From contig NZ_CP108070.1 of assembly GCF_036178845.1 (NCBI RefSeq), positions 11,594,001-11,658,000 on the forward strand: 64,000 bases of DNA. The letters run 5' to 3'. The DNA is from Streptomyces sp. NBC_00271. Lineage in GTDB: Bacteria; Actinomycetota; Actinomycetes; Streptomycetales; Streptomycetaceae. Both the position numbers and the translations under genes were made by a program. A model generated the notes under the pieces. It was not told the DNA's origin and ran no database searches. It saw only the letters and a list, made by a program, of their open reading frames with translations. This document shows, one piece after another, positions 9,597 to 18,063 of the stretch (its first letter is position 1; each line of letters begins with the position of its first letter).

Positions 9597-10406
9597 CTCC
9601 GGCCCGTTTCCCCCTGGCCCCCTGGCCCGCCTGGCCCGCCTGGCCCCCTGGTCTGTCCGGCCCCTGGCCCGTCCGGTTCATCTGGTCCGCCTGGCCGGCC
9701 TGGCCTGCCTGGCTTGTCTGGCCTGCCTGGCGTGTCCGGCCCCCTGGCCTGTCCGGTTCATCGGGTCCGCCTGGCTTGTCTGGCCCGGCTGGTTCATTTG
9801 GTCCGTGTGGTCTGTCCTGGCTGTCGGCGTTGTGTGGCCTGTGCGTGTGTGCGGGGTCCTGTCCTGGCCGGTCTGGGCCGTCTGTGTGTGCCTGGTCCTG
9901 GTCCTGGTCCTTGTGGTTGTGGTGTGGCCGGGGTGCTGTCCGTGGCGGGGCGGGGTGGGTTCTGGTGGGGTGCGAGCGGGCGTTGAGTGCGGCCGCTGAT
10001 GGTGGGGCGGGCCTGTGGTGGCGTCCCTGTTGTGGTGCCGTGTGTCTTTCCCTGCTGTGCCTGGCCTGCTCTCCTCTGGCCTGGCCTGGTTTGTGTCGTT
10101 GGTTGTGCGGGGGTCCTCGTGCGGGGGGTGTGCGGGAGGGCTGGGCGGGCGGGGTGGGTCTCTTCCGGTGGGGTGGGGTCCGGTGGTGCGGTCTGGTGGT
10201 GTGTCCCGGTGGCGGGGTCTGGTGTCGGGGTGTGGCGGTGGTGGGTCCTGCCGGTGGGGTCTGCCGGTGGGGTCTGGTGTCCGGGGTGTGGGGGCGGGTG
10301 TCGGTGGGTTTGTCTGTGTGTTTCTGTGCCGGGGTGGGGGTGGCCGGGTGGGTGGTCCCGGGGGTGGGTGGCCCGGGGTGGGGAGGGGTGGAGGAGGGGT
10401 GCGGGT
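9597..10406 (+). repeat. strand-skewed degenerate tandem repeats between receptor genes
   Basis: From about 9600 to 9830 the sequence is a degenerate array of CCTGGCCCG/CCTGGCTTG-like units. From about 9830 to 10400 it becomes G/T-rich with GGTGGGGTC-like units and very little A. No gene is convincing on either strand; long frames through it are proline-, glycine- or tryptophan-rich artefacts. Confidence 0.7.
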
Positions 10407-10430
10407 AAACATACCGCGTGTGCGGTTTGG
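10407..10430 (+). promoter_or_regulatory. ARE-like butyrolactone-receptor operator
   Basis: CATACCGC at 10410-10417 and GCGGTTTG at 10422-10429 form an inverted repeat (7 of 8 positions) with a GTGT centre, flanked by AAA. This matches the autoregulatory elements bound by ArpA/ScbR-type receptors (ACATACCG..CGGTTTGT). It lies 68 bp before the start of the second receptor gene, so autoregulation is expected. Confidence 0.65.
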
Positions 10431-10497
10431 TAGGGTGGGGTGGTCCCGGTGTGTCCGGGGGTGGCGGGGGTGGTGGTGGCTGGGGAGGAGGGGTGGG

Positions 10498-11132
10498 GTG
10501 GTCAGGCAGGTGCGGGCGGTGCGGACGCGTCGGGCTCTGGTGCGTGCGGCGGCTGAGGTGTTTGCGGAGGACGGGTATGCCCTTGCCTCGTTGCCGGTGA
10601 TCAGCAGGCGGGCGGGTGTGAGTACCGGGGCGCTGCATTTTCATTTCCCGAGCAAGGATCTTCTGGCGTGTGAGGTGGAGGCGGCGGCGACGGTGTCGGT
10701 GCAGCGGCTGGTGGTGCGGGAGGGTGAGGGGGCGGCGGGCTGCAGTTGCTGGTGGATGTCAGCCGTGATCTGGTGGCGGCTCTGGCTGTGGATCCGGTGC
10801 TGCGGGCGGGGTTCGAGCTGGGTGGTGATCCTTCGCGTAAGAGTGCGCAGGGGCCGGGGCGGTGGTGGTGTGAGTGGGTGCATGCGCTGCTGCGTGAGGC
10901 GCAGGGTGCGGGGGAGCTGGCGCGGGGGGTGTCCCCGGAGGCGGCCGCGGTGGCCGTGGTGGCCTCTGTCGCCGGGTTCGGCCGGCTTGCCTCCCGTCAC
11001 CGTGTGCGTTCCTCGCCTCATCTGGTGGAGCAGTTCTGGGCGCTGCTGCTGCCCGGTCTCGCGGCGCCTTCGGGCCGGCTGCCGGTGCTGCCCGGTCCCC
11101 GGGCCGCCGGGACCGACCGCACCCCCAGGTAA
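10498..11132 (+). pseudogene. second butyrolactone-receptor-type TetR gene, frameshifted
   Basis: The N-terminal part from GTG 10498 (GGGGAGGAGG at 10482-10491) reads VRQVRAVRTRRALVRAAAEV with the helix-turn-helix RAGVSTGALHFHFPSKDLLA. The C-terminal part lies in another frame from about 10740: LQLLVDVSRDLVAALAVDPV to SPHLVEQFWALLLPGL, stopping at 11132. One extra base in the GGCGGCGGGC run near 10735 would restore a normal receptor of about 210 residues. As it stands the ligand-binding domain is lost. A sequencing or assembly indel in this G-rich stretch cannot be excluded. Confidence 0.75.
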
Positions 11133-11268
11133 ACAGACCGCATGGTCCGGCAATGGGGAAGTCAAATCGCTGGCAGGGCGGCCGCAGCAACCGGAATCCC
11201 GCCCGAATGGTCGACTTATGTGCCGTAAGCCGGATTCTCTCGAGGGGGTCTCGAGCGTCGGCGGAGAG

Positions 11269-11320
11269 AAAACAAGACGACCGGTTTGAGATTGACATAC
11301 CGTCCATGCTGTTTTTTACT
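11269..11320 (+). promoter_or_regulatory. promoter inside a long dyad operator upstream of SARP gene
   Basis: The arms AAAACAAGACGACCGGTTTG (11269-11288) and CATACCGTCCATGCTGTTTT (11296-11315) form an imperfect inverted repeat around a 7-bp centre. TTGACA at 11292-11297 and TTTACT at 11315-11320, 17 bp apart, make a good promoter overlapped by the right arm. Almost the same arrangement precedes the second SARP gene at 29348-29398. The ACATACCG core is ARE-like, so receptor repression of the SARP is likely. Confidence 0.7.
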
Positions 11321-11389
11321 CGGTGTGTCGGGCGGATCCCGTCCGGCCGGGTGCGGCTCACCCGCCGCCGGCCCTCCGGCGGGCCAGGG

Positions 11390-11700
11390 CCCGGCAGCAT
11401 CGGAGCCCTTGCGGTCCGGGGTCCGGCAGTGTCGGGGCCTGGCGGTATCGGGGCCCTGCAGTGCGGGGCCTGGAGGCATCGGGGCCCGGCGGCGTCGGGG
11501 CCCTTGCGGTCCGGGGTCCGGCAGTGTCGGGGCCTGGCGGTATCGGGGTCCTGGCGGTCCGGGGTCCGGCAGTGTCGGGGTCTGGCGGTGTCGGGGCCTT
11601 GGCGGTCCGGGGCCTGGAGGCGTCGGAGCCTGGCGGTGTCGGGGTCTGGTGGTGTCGGCAGTCCGGTGGTCCGGGAGTCCGGGGCTGGGGTAGTGCGGGC
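11390..11700 (+). repeat. G-rich minisatellite in the SARP leader
   Basis: A degenerate array of about 18-24 bp units of the type CGGTGTCGGGGCCTGG and CGGTCCGGGGTCCGGCAG runs between the promoter and the SARP start. If transcription starts at the TTTACT box, the transcript has a leader of roughly 490 nt made largely of this repeat. Confidence 0.75.
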
Positions 11701-11812
11701 CGGGCGGGTCCGGGGCCGGGTTCCGGGGGTTGGGTTCGGGGTTTGGGGGCCTGGGTGTTGATGGGGTCCGAAGGGGTTCGGCAGAGCGCAGTGGACGGAC
11801 AGGGGAGACGGC

Positions 11813-12709
11813 GTGGACACCGACATACTCGGCACTCTTGCTGTGCGGGAGAAGGGTCTTTCGATTACTCCGACGGCTCCCAAGCCGCGGCAGGTGCTGG
11901 CCCTGCTGGTGGTGCAGGCCGACCAGATGGTGCCGGTGGGCATGCTGAGTGAGGAGTTGTGGGGCGGCAGGCCGCCCCGCAGTGCGCGGCCCACGCTGCA
12001 GACGTACATTCTGCAGTTGCGGGAGCTGATCACCGCGGCGCTTGAGCTGGATGCGGCCGATGCCCGTACGGCCAAGGACGTGCTGCTGACCGTGCCGGGC
12101 GGTTATCTCCTCAAGAGCGGCGGGGGCGGCAGTGACGTGCGGGAGTTCGAGCGGCTGGCCGGGCTGGGCTACCGGGCGATGGACGCGGCGGACTTCCCGG
12201 AGGCTGCCCGGCAGCTGCGGGCCGCGCTCGCGCTGTGGTCCGGGCCGCCGCTGGCCGATGTGCATGCCGGGGTGCACCTGGCCACTCAGGTCAAGCGGCT
12301 GGAGGAGAGCCGGCTGTGCGCGCTGGACCAGCGCATCGAGGCCGATCTGCGGCTGGGCCGCCACCGTGAGCTGCTGGCCGAGCTGACCGTGCTGGTCAGC
12401 CGCTATCCCACTCATGAAAGCCTGTGCGGGCAGTACATGCTGGCCCTGTACCGTTCCGGGCGCCGGGGCGAGGCCCTGGACGCCTACCAGCGGCTGCGTG
12501 CCACCCTGGTGCGCAGTCTGGGCCTGGAACCGTCGGCGGCGCTGAGCAAGCTGCAGCGTTCCATCCTGATGGCCCGGCCGGACGGCTCACCCGCCACCGC
12601 CACCGCGACCGCCACTGTGACCGCGACTGCGACCGCTCCCGGTTCCGCCGGGCCGGGCTCCACGGGCAGTGGCCCCGCCGGGACCGGACGCCTCGCCCCG
12701 GTCGGCTGA
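11813..12709 (+). CDS. SARP-family pathway activator
   Basis: The 298-residue protein has an OmpR-type winged-helix domain (residues 1-95, with LGTLAVREKGLSITPTAPKP and RPTLQTYILQLRELI) and a bacterial transcriptional activation (BTAD) TPR-like domain (about 105-255, with RLEESRLCALDQRIEADLRL and GRHRELLAELTVL). SARPs bind heptamer repeats and switch on antibiotic genes. GTG 11813 follows AGGGGAGA at 11801-11808. The first 20 nt around the start are nearly identical to those of the SARP gene at 29437, and the proteins are close paralogues. An Ala/Thr-repeat tail follows residue 260. Confidence 0.92.
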   Translation: MDTDILGTLAVREKGLSITPTAPKPRQVLALLVVQADQMVPVGMLSEELWGGRPPRSARPTLQTYILQLRELITAALELDAADARTAKDVLLTVPGGYLLKSGGGGSDVREFERLAGLGYRAMDAADFPEAARQLRAALALWSGPPLADVHAGVHLATQVKRLEESRLCALDQRIEADLRLGRHRELLAELTVLVSRYPTHESLCGQYMLALYRSGRRGEALDAYQRLRATLVRSLGLEPSAALSKLQRSILMARPDGSPATATATATVTATATAPGSAGPGSTGSGPAGTGRLAPVG

Positions 12710-13075
12710 CCCCCCCTTTGCCCCAGCCGGCTGACTCCCTCGCCCCGGCCGGCTGCCCCCTTGCCTTGGTCGGCTGGCCTTCTCGCCTCGGTCGGCTGCC
12801 CCCTTGGCCTTCTCGCCCCGGTCGGCTGCCCCCCTTGCCTCGGGCGGCCGGCCTTCTCGCCCGGCTTCCTCCCAGGTCCCGGTCTCTTCCGCCGGGACCT
12901 GGCGCATGCCCCGGTCCCGGTCCGCCTCCCGGCCCCCCCGCAGGCCTCCGGGTACGCCCGGGTTGGCGGCTGTGCGGCCCGCCGTCCGGCCCTCACCCCC
13001 ACCCCACCCCACCCCACCCCACCCCACCCCACCCCGCCCCGCCCCGCCCCGCCCCGCCCCGCCCCGCCCCGCCCC
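12698..13075 (+). repeat. C-rich tandem repeats including 15 pentamer units
   Basis: About 12698-12865 holds degenerate copies of a roughly 24-bp unit containing GGTCGGCTGCCCCCTTGCC. At 13001-13035 there are seven ACCCC units, followed without break by eight GCCCC units (13036-13075). This is a clean pentanucleotide microsatellite between the SARP and the cyclase genes. From about 13270 to 13440 the skew flips to G-rich. I see no gene in 12710-13442. Confidence 0.85.
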
Positions 13076-13442
13076 GCCTCGTCCGGCCTGTGTCACCCGG
13101 GTTGTACGGGCTGCTGGTGCTGCTCGTCTCGCCTGTCTTGCCCGGGCTGCTCTTCCCGCCCGTGCCGTCCGGGCTGTGTGTCCTGTCCGTGCCGCCCGGG
13201 CCCGGGCGGTGTGTGTTGTGCATGCTGCTGGGGCCGGCTGTGTGGGCTGTGGCGGCTGTGGTGGGTGGCGTTCGGCGGTGTGCGGGCTGTCGCCCGGTCG
13301 GCGCCGCGGGGGTGCCGGCCGGTCGGCGGGGTGCCGGGCCGGGTGGCGGGGGCGGGGGCGGGGTGGGGGTCCGGGCGGGTGCGAGGCGGGCTCGAGTGGT
13401 GGGGGGCAGGGTGGGGGTGCGCCTGGAGGAGGAGGGGCCGGC

Positions 13443-14501
13443 ATGTCGTCGCGCGTGCACGCCTGTGAGCACACGGTGGGGGTGGCCGCTCCGGCCGGTG
13501 TCGTGTACGGGATGCTGGCTGATGCCGTGCGCTGGCCGGTGTTCTTGCCCTCGGTCGTGCATGTCGAGCGTCTCGACTTCGACGGGGTCCAGGAGCGGCT
13601 GCGGATGTGGGAGCTGGCCGATGACGCCGACGCCGACGCCGACGCTGCCGATGACGCCGACGCCCCCGCCCCCGCTGCCGCCGGTGCCGGTGCCGGTGCC
13701 GGTGCCGGTGGTGTGGGTGGTGTGCTGGGGGGCCGGGTTGGTTCCTGGTATGCCCGGCGGGTGCTGCATCCTGATGTCCGGGCGGTCGTGTTCGAGCAGG
13801 AGGATGCTGTCTGGCCCGGCAGTGTGACTTCGGGTGTGTGGAGTGTGCGGCCGGCGGGTGAGGCGGAGTGTGTGCTGGGCCTGCGTCAGGAGTGCGGGCT
13901 GCCGGTGGCGGCTGCGGACGGCGCCCGCCGGGAGGCGGAGGCGGATGTGCATCGCCGGCTCGCCCAGGTACGGCGGGCGGCCGGGTGGTGGGAGCGGCTG
14001 GACGAGCTGCTGCTGTCGTTCGAGGACCGGGTGCGGATCGAGGGCCCCGCGGAGCTGGTCTATGACTTTCTCTACCGGATCGGGGAGTGGCCCGGGCGGG
14101 TCCCGCACGTGGAGCGGGCCGGTGTGCGTGAGGACGTGCCGGGGATCCAGGTGGTGTCTTTGGACAGCTGCGCCGCGCCGGGCGGGCGGACGGTGAGCAC
14201 GCGGGTTGTGCGGCTGTGTTTCCCGCACGCCGGGCGGATCGTCTACAAGGAGACGCTCACGTCCGGGCTGGTCGCCGCCCACAGCGGTGAGTGGTCGCTG
14301 CTGCCGGACGCGTCCGGGGTCACGGTCGTCGCGGCCCACCAGGTGATGCTCCGGCAGGAGGCCGTCGGCCGGGTGCTCGGTGCGGGCACCGGCCTGCTGG
14401 AGGCCCGTGACCATGTCCGTGCCTGGCTGTCGCGTGCCAGTACCGAAACGCTGGGCCTGGCCAAGTGGCATGCCGAGAGCACCGTGCGCCGTCTGCGGTG
14501 A
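13443..14501 (+). CDS. two-domain polyketide aromatase/cyclase
   Basis: The 352-residue protein carries two START/SRPBCC folds, as in didomain aromatase/cyclases of type II polyketide pathways. The first (HTVGVAAPAGVVYGMLADAV, residues 8-150) and the second (RIEGPAELVYDFLYRIGEWP, residues about 200-345) both begin with the typical APA/GPAxxVYxxL pattern. These enzymes direct first-ring cyclisation and aromatisation. The start has GGAGGAGG about 8 bp upstream. An unusual insertion of Asp-Ala and Gly-Ala repeats (about residues 60-98) interrupts the first domain. No minimal aromatic PKS stands next to it. Confidence 0.85.
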   Translation: MSSRVHACEHTVGVAAPAGVVYGMLADAVRWPVFLPSVVHVERLDFDGVQERLRMWELADDADADADAADDADAPAPAAAGAGAGAGAGGVGGVLGGRVGSWYARRVLHPDVRAVVFEQEDAVWPGSVTSGVWSVRPAGEAECVLGLRQECGLPVAAADGARREAEADVHRRLAQVRRAAGWWERLDELLLSFEDRVRIEGPAELVYDFLYRIGEWPGRVPHVERAGVREDVPGIQVVSLDSCAAPGGRTVSTRVVRLCFPHAGRIVYKETLTSGLVAAHSGEWSLLPDASGVTVVAAHQVMLRQEAVGRVLGAGTGLLEARDHVRAWLSRASTETLGLAKWHAESTVRRLR

Positions 14502-14581
14502 ACAGATGGCCTGCGATGAACAGCCGGCTGGTCGGCCAGCCGGCCAGCCGAGCGGATGACCAGATGAACAGGAGGCCGGTC

Positions 14582-16309
14582 ATGGCCGTCACCCCGCCTG
14601 CCGCGCCCAGCGCACCCGCCCCTGCCCTTGCTGCCTCGCCGGCCCGGGGGGCGGTCCGGGCGGCGGCCCCGGCCCCGCCGCCTGCGGCTGCTTTCACCGC
14701 GCGGCCGCCCGCCGCGGTGTCCGGGCCGGTGGTGTCGCCGGCGGGGAGCGGGGACAGGGGCGGGGGCGTCGTCCGTGTGGCCGGGCCGGTCCCGGGAGCG
14801 CTGGCGCACCGGTATGCCGCGCTGCCGCCGCCGCTGCGGGTGGCGCTCGCCGCGCTGCGGCTGGAGGTGCTGCTGGGCGATCCCCGCGACGCGGCCAACC
14901 CCTACAGCCTGCCCGCCCTCGCCTCCGCCCCCGCCGCCTCCCCCGCCGCCGCAGGGTCCGCCGCCTGTGCCGGGTCTGCCGCCTCTGCCGGGGCGGGGGA
15001 GGGGTGGGACGGGCGGGCGGGTGTGCTCCTTACGGCGGCCGGTCTGGGCCAGGTATGTGCCGCTGACCAGCGGGTGCGTGCCCTGCGCCCGCTCCTGCGC
15101 CGGGATTTGGCCCTGGGACATGCCGCGGGCCGGTGGGGCGGGCCGGGTATGCCGCCTGCCCGGCGTGTCCGGGGGCAGGACGGGGAGTCCTGCCCGGTGT
15201 CCTCTCCGGTGCCCGCCGCGCTGCTCGGCCCGGCGGCCCTGGTGGCCGCCGCCGGCAGCGTGCTGCGCCAGGCCGCGCTCACCGTGGCCGGCCGCGGCAG
15301 TGGTGAGCCGGCCCTGCGGCAGTGGCAGCCCGTGCTCGCCGCCGCCTTCGCCGACCTGCTGGCCTGCGAGAGCCTGACCTGTGTGGCGCTGCGCCGCCCG
15401 GCCGCCCCCGCCCCCGGTCCCGGGGCGGGGCCAGGGCCGGGGGCGGGGCTGCTGGGCGCGGTGGCCGGCTACGTGGTGCCGACCGTGCTGGCCGACGTAC
15501 TGGCGCAGCTGGGACTGGTCCTTGCCGAATGCGGCCACGGGCCCGCCAGGGCCGGGGGCGGGATGCTCGCGAAACTGACCGGTGACCTTCCCCTGGCCGG
15601 GGTGGACGCGGCGGGCGCCGCGCACTGGCAGGCCCGCCTGGCCAGGGCCCTGCCGGCCCTGGCGGCCGAAGAGCCCCGCACCGCGCACCGCGGCCCGCTC
15701 CCCGCTTTCTTCCGGCTCGCCGACCCGCCCGCCCCCGCCCCCGCCGGCGGCGTCGCCGCTGCCGGGGGGCAGGAGGGCGGGCACACCCCGGACGGGCACG
15801 AGTCCGGCCGCCTTGCCCCGGACGGGCACACCCCGGGCGGGCTCGAGCCGGGCGGGTACGGCGTGGGCGGGGACAGTGTGGTGCTGTCCGGTCTGCTGCG
15901 CGCCGGTGCCGCCCGTGCGGACGGTGCGGACGGTGCGGATACGGGCCGTGCCGCGCTGGGGGCGCTGGCCCGGCGGCTGCTGACCGAGCAGCGCGCGCTG
16001 CGCCGGCCGTGCCGCACGGCCGGCGCGGACCCCGGCGCTGTGGCGGCGCGGGCGCTGGCGGACCGGCAGGCCCTGCTGTGGCTGGCCGCCGCCGTGCTCG
16101 GTGTCAGGGAGGCCGCCGACGACGGCCGCGGCCTGTTTCTGGGCGGTACGCACTGGGCGCTGCTCGCGCTGTCGGGCATCGCGGGACGGCTGGGCGTGCC
16201 GCTGCCCGGACCGGCCCCCGACCCGCGCGTACCCGTCTGGGCGGAACTGGCCGACCGCGTCCGCCGCGGCGTGGACTGCGACGTGTACGCCACCCGGCTG
16301 CTGTGGTGA
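14582..16309 (+). CDS. acyl-CoA-dehydrogenase-like helical protein (tentative)
   Basis: I do not firmly recognise this 575-residue protein. After a 60-residue Ala/Pro leader it is Ala/Leu-rich and helical, with patches such as VLLTAAGLGQVCAADQRVRA, AGYVVPTVLADVLAQLGLVL and ALADRQALLWLAAAVLG that recall the helical parts of acyl-CoA dehydrogenases. The usual FAD and catalytic-base motifs are not evident. AGGAGG at 14570-14575 is 6 bp before ATG 14582, which decides the start over ATGs at 14516 and 14564. Several Ala/Pro/Gly repeat stretches interrupt it. It overlaps the following PPTase gene by 4 bp, so the two are translationally coupled. Confidence 0.5.
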   Translation: MAVTPPAAPSAPAPALAASPARGAVRAAAPAPPPAAAFTARPPAAVSGPVVSPAGSGDRGGGVVRVAGPVPGALAHRYAALPPPLRVALAALRLEVLLGDPRDAANPYSLPALASAPAASPAAAGSAACAGSAASAGAGEGWDGRAGVLLTAAGLGQVCAADQRVRALRPLLRRDLALGHAAGRWGGPGMPPARRVRGQDGESCPVSSPVPAALLGPAALVAAAGSVLRQAALTVAGRGSGEPALRQWQPVLAAAFADLLACESLTCVALRRPAAPAPGPGAGPGPGAGLLGAVAGYVVPTVLADVLAQLGLVLAECGHGPARAGGGMLAKLTGDLPLAGVDAAGAAHWQARLARALPALAAEEPRTAHRGPLPAFFRLADPPAPAPAGGVAAAGGQEGGHTPDGHESGRLAPDGHTPGGLEPGGYGVGGDSVVLSGLLRAGAARADGADGADTGRAALGALARRLLTEQRALRRPCRTAGADPGAVAARALADRQALLWLAAAVLGVREAADDGRGLFLGGTHWALLALSGIAGRLGVPLPGPAPDPRVPVWAELADRVRRGVDCDVYATRLLW

Positions 16310-17592
16310 GCGGGCACAGCCCGGCCGACGGCCCGGGCAGCACCACACCCCCCGGGACCACACCCCCCGGGACCACACCCCCCGGGACCACACCCCCGGG
16401 GACCACATCTCCTGGGGCCGCTCCTTCCGGGACTGGGTCCGCCGGGGCGGGTTCCGGGGGCCGGGGTTTTGGCGGGCCGGGGCGGAACGGGCCGGGGGAG
16501 GGCGGGGGAGAGCGGGTGCCCGGCCCGCTGCTGCCCGCACTGCCGTCCGGCCCGCCGCCAGGGACCTCGCCTGTTCCGCTGCCCGGGCTGACGGCCGGTC
16601 CGCCACGCGGTCTGCCGTCCGGGCTGACGGCCGGTGTGCCGCCGGGCCTGTCGGCCGGTCTGCCGCCAGGGACCTCGCCTGTTCCGCTGCCCGGTCCGCC
16701 GTCCGGTCTGTCGGCCGGTCTGCCGTCCGGGTGGGGGGCCGGGGGGCTGTCCGGGCTGTCGCCGGGGCCGTTGTTGCACGTGGCGGGGCCGGACGGGCCG
16801 TGGGAGCAGGTGCACGACCAGCTTGCCGGGCAGGGCCATGCCCTGGTGCACACCACCTGGGGGCAGTGGCTGACGGCGGCGCTGCTGGATCCCGGGCTGC
16901 GGTCTCTGCTCGGCCGTGACTGGCCGCGTTACCGGCAGACGGCCGCTCCGGCGGGCCGGCTGCGGTTCGCCGTTTCCCGGATGGTCCTCAAGTACACCGC
17001 GGCCGCCGCGCTCCAGGTCCCCGCGGATGCCCTCGACCTCGCCTACCGGCCGGGCGGCCGCCCGCATCTGCGCGGCCTGGCCGAGGCCGAGGTGAGCCTG
17101 GCCCACACCGACGAGCTGATCGTGGTCGGCATCAGCCGCAGCGGGCCGATCGGGGTGGACGCCGAGCCCGTCGCCCGCCGGCCTTCTTTCGAGCTGCTGC
17201 ACCCTTACGTGTGCACCCCGGACGAGGCCGCGGAGCTCGCCGTGCTGGGCGAGGACGAGCGGGCGCTGCGGCTGCTGCACCTGTGGACCCTCAAGGAGGC
17301 CTACACCAAGGCGCTCGGGCACGGCATGCGGCGCCGTTTCTCGGCGGTCGGGTTCCGCCGCGACGAACAGGGCCGTACGGTCCTGGCCGGCGAGCCGGAC
17401 AGCGCGGCGCGGTGGGTTCTGGCCACCCATCTCGTCCACGGCCGGTATCTGGTCAGCAGCGCCCGCCGTCCGCCCCGGGAAATCGAGACCGCTTCGCGGC
17501 CCGCTCCATACCCGCTCGAGGAAACAGGCCTCCCACCTGCGGCGACGTTAGGCTGGCAGCTGCCGGGCAGCTCCGGCGCACAGCCGACATGA
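16306..17592 (+). CDS. 4'-phosphopantetheinyl transferase with repeat-rich N-terminus
   Basis: The C-terminal 260 residues are a Sfp-type PPTase: SRSGPIGVDAEPVARR supplies the metal-binding GVD motif and LHLWTLKEAYTKALG the WxxKEAxxK motif. The enzyme moves phosphopantetheine from CoA to carrier proteins. The first 165 residues are Gly/Pro/Thr low complexity, beginning with four exact-length TTPPG units encoded by a 15-bp repeat (16342-16401). Such an extension is not part of the family. GTG 16306 overlaps the previous stop codon. If the repeat stretch is untranslated, an internal start would give a normal-sized enzyme. Carrier proteins at 30461 and 49609 are candidate substrates. Confidence 0.82.
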   Translation: MSGHSPADGPGSTTPPGTTPPGTTPPGTTPPGTTSPGAAPSGTGSAGAGSGGRGFGGPGRNGPGEGGGERVPGPLLPALPSGPPPGTSPVPLPGLTAGPPRGLPSGLTAGVPPGLSAGLPPGTSPVPLPGPPSGLSAGLPSGWGAGGLSGLSPGPLLHVAGPDGPWEQVHDQLAGQGHALVHTTWGQWLTAALLDPGLRSLLGRDWPRYRQTAAPAGRLRFAVSRMVLKYTAAAALQVPADALDLAYRPGGRPHLRGLAEAEVSLAHTDELIVVGISRSGPIGVDAEPVARRPSFELLHPYVCTPDEAAELAVLGEDERALRLLHLWTLKEAYTKALGHGMRRRFSAVGFRRDEQGRTVLAGEPDSAARWVLATHLVHGRYLVSSARRPPREIETASRPAPYPLEETGLPPAATLGWQLPGSSGAQPT

Positions 17593-17607
17593 CGAGAGGC
17601 GGGCGTC

Positions 17608-18003
17608 GTGAACCACCGTGCAGCCATCCCACCGCACCCGGCCCGGCCCGCCCCCGCCCGGTCCGTCTCCGTGCGGCCTGTCCCTGCCCGGCCTGCCTCT
17701 GCCCGGCCTGCCTCTGCGCGGCCTGTCTTCGCGCGGGGCGCCGCCGCGGGACGTCCCGGCGGCAGCTTTCGCCGCCGCCCGGCCCGTCGCGGGCCGGGCG
17801 CCGCGGCCCGCGCTCACCGCCCGGGCGGCCCGTCCGCCGTCACCCCGCCCGGGGCTGCCGCACCCGCACCCGCACCCGCAGCGGCCGTGCCCGCCGTGCC
17901 TGCCCTCCCCACACCCCTGCCACCCCTGCCGGTCCTGCCACCCCTGCCACCCCTGCCACCCCTGCCGGTTTTGCCGGCCGTGCTGGTCCTGCCGGCCGGG
18001 TAA
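17608..18003 (+). other. low-complexity Pro/Ala/Arg open frame
   Basis: A 131-codon frame from GTG 17608 reads as PARPASARPASARP-like and LPPLPVLPPLPP-like repeats and has no domain. The DNA is a C-skewed array of CGGCCTGCCTCTGCC and CCTGCCACC units. I regard it as a repeat spacer between the PPTase and condensation genes rather than a real gene, but a short secreted or structural peptide cannot be excluded. Confidence 0.3.
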
Positions 18004-18063
18004 GGGGTGCGGGGGGCCGGTCCGCCGTGCCGCGGGGGCGGGTTCTGGGGTCGGGGAGGCCGG

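Noticed and set aside
8386..10644. A 752-codon proline/arginine-rich open frame on the minus strand
   Set aside because: It lies opposite two receptor genes and skewed repeats, has no domain and arises from the composition of the G/T-rich strand.
13001..13075. A CRISPR-like array in the pentamer repeat
   Set aside because: Units are 5 bp without spacers; no CRISPR array or cas gene is seen anywhere in the window.
17608..18003. A collagen-like or proline-rich protein gene
   Set aside because: The translation follows the DNA repeat units and has no credible family; kept only as a low-confidence spacer feature.
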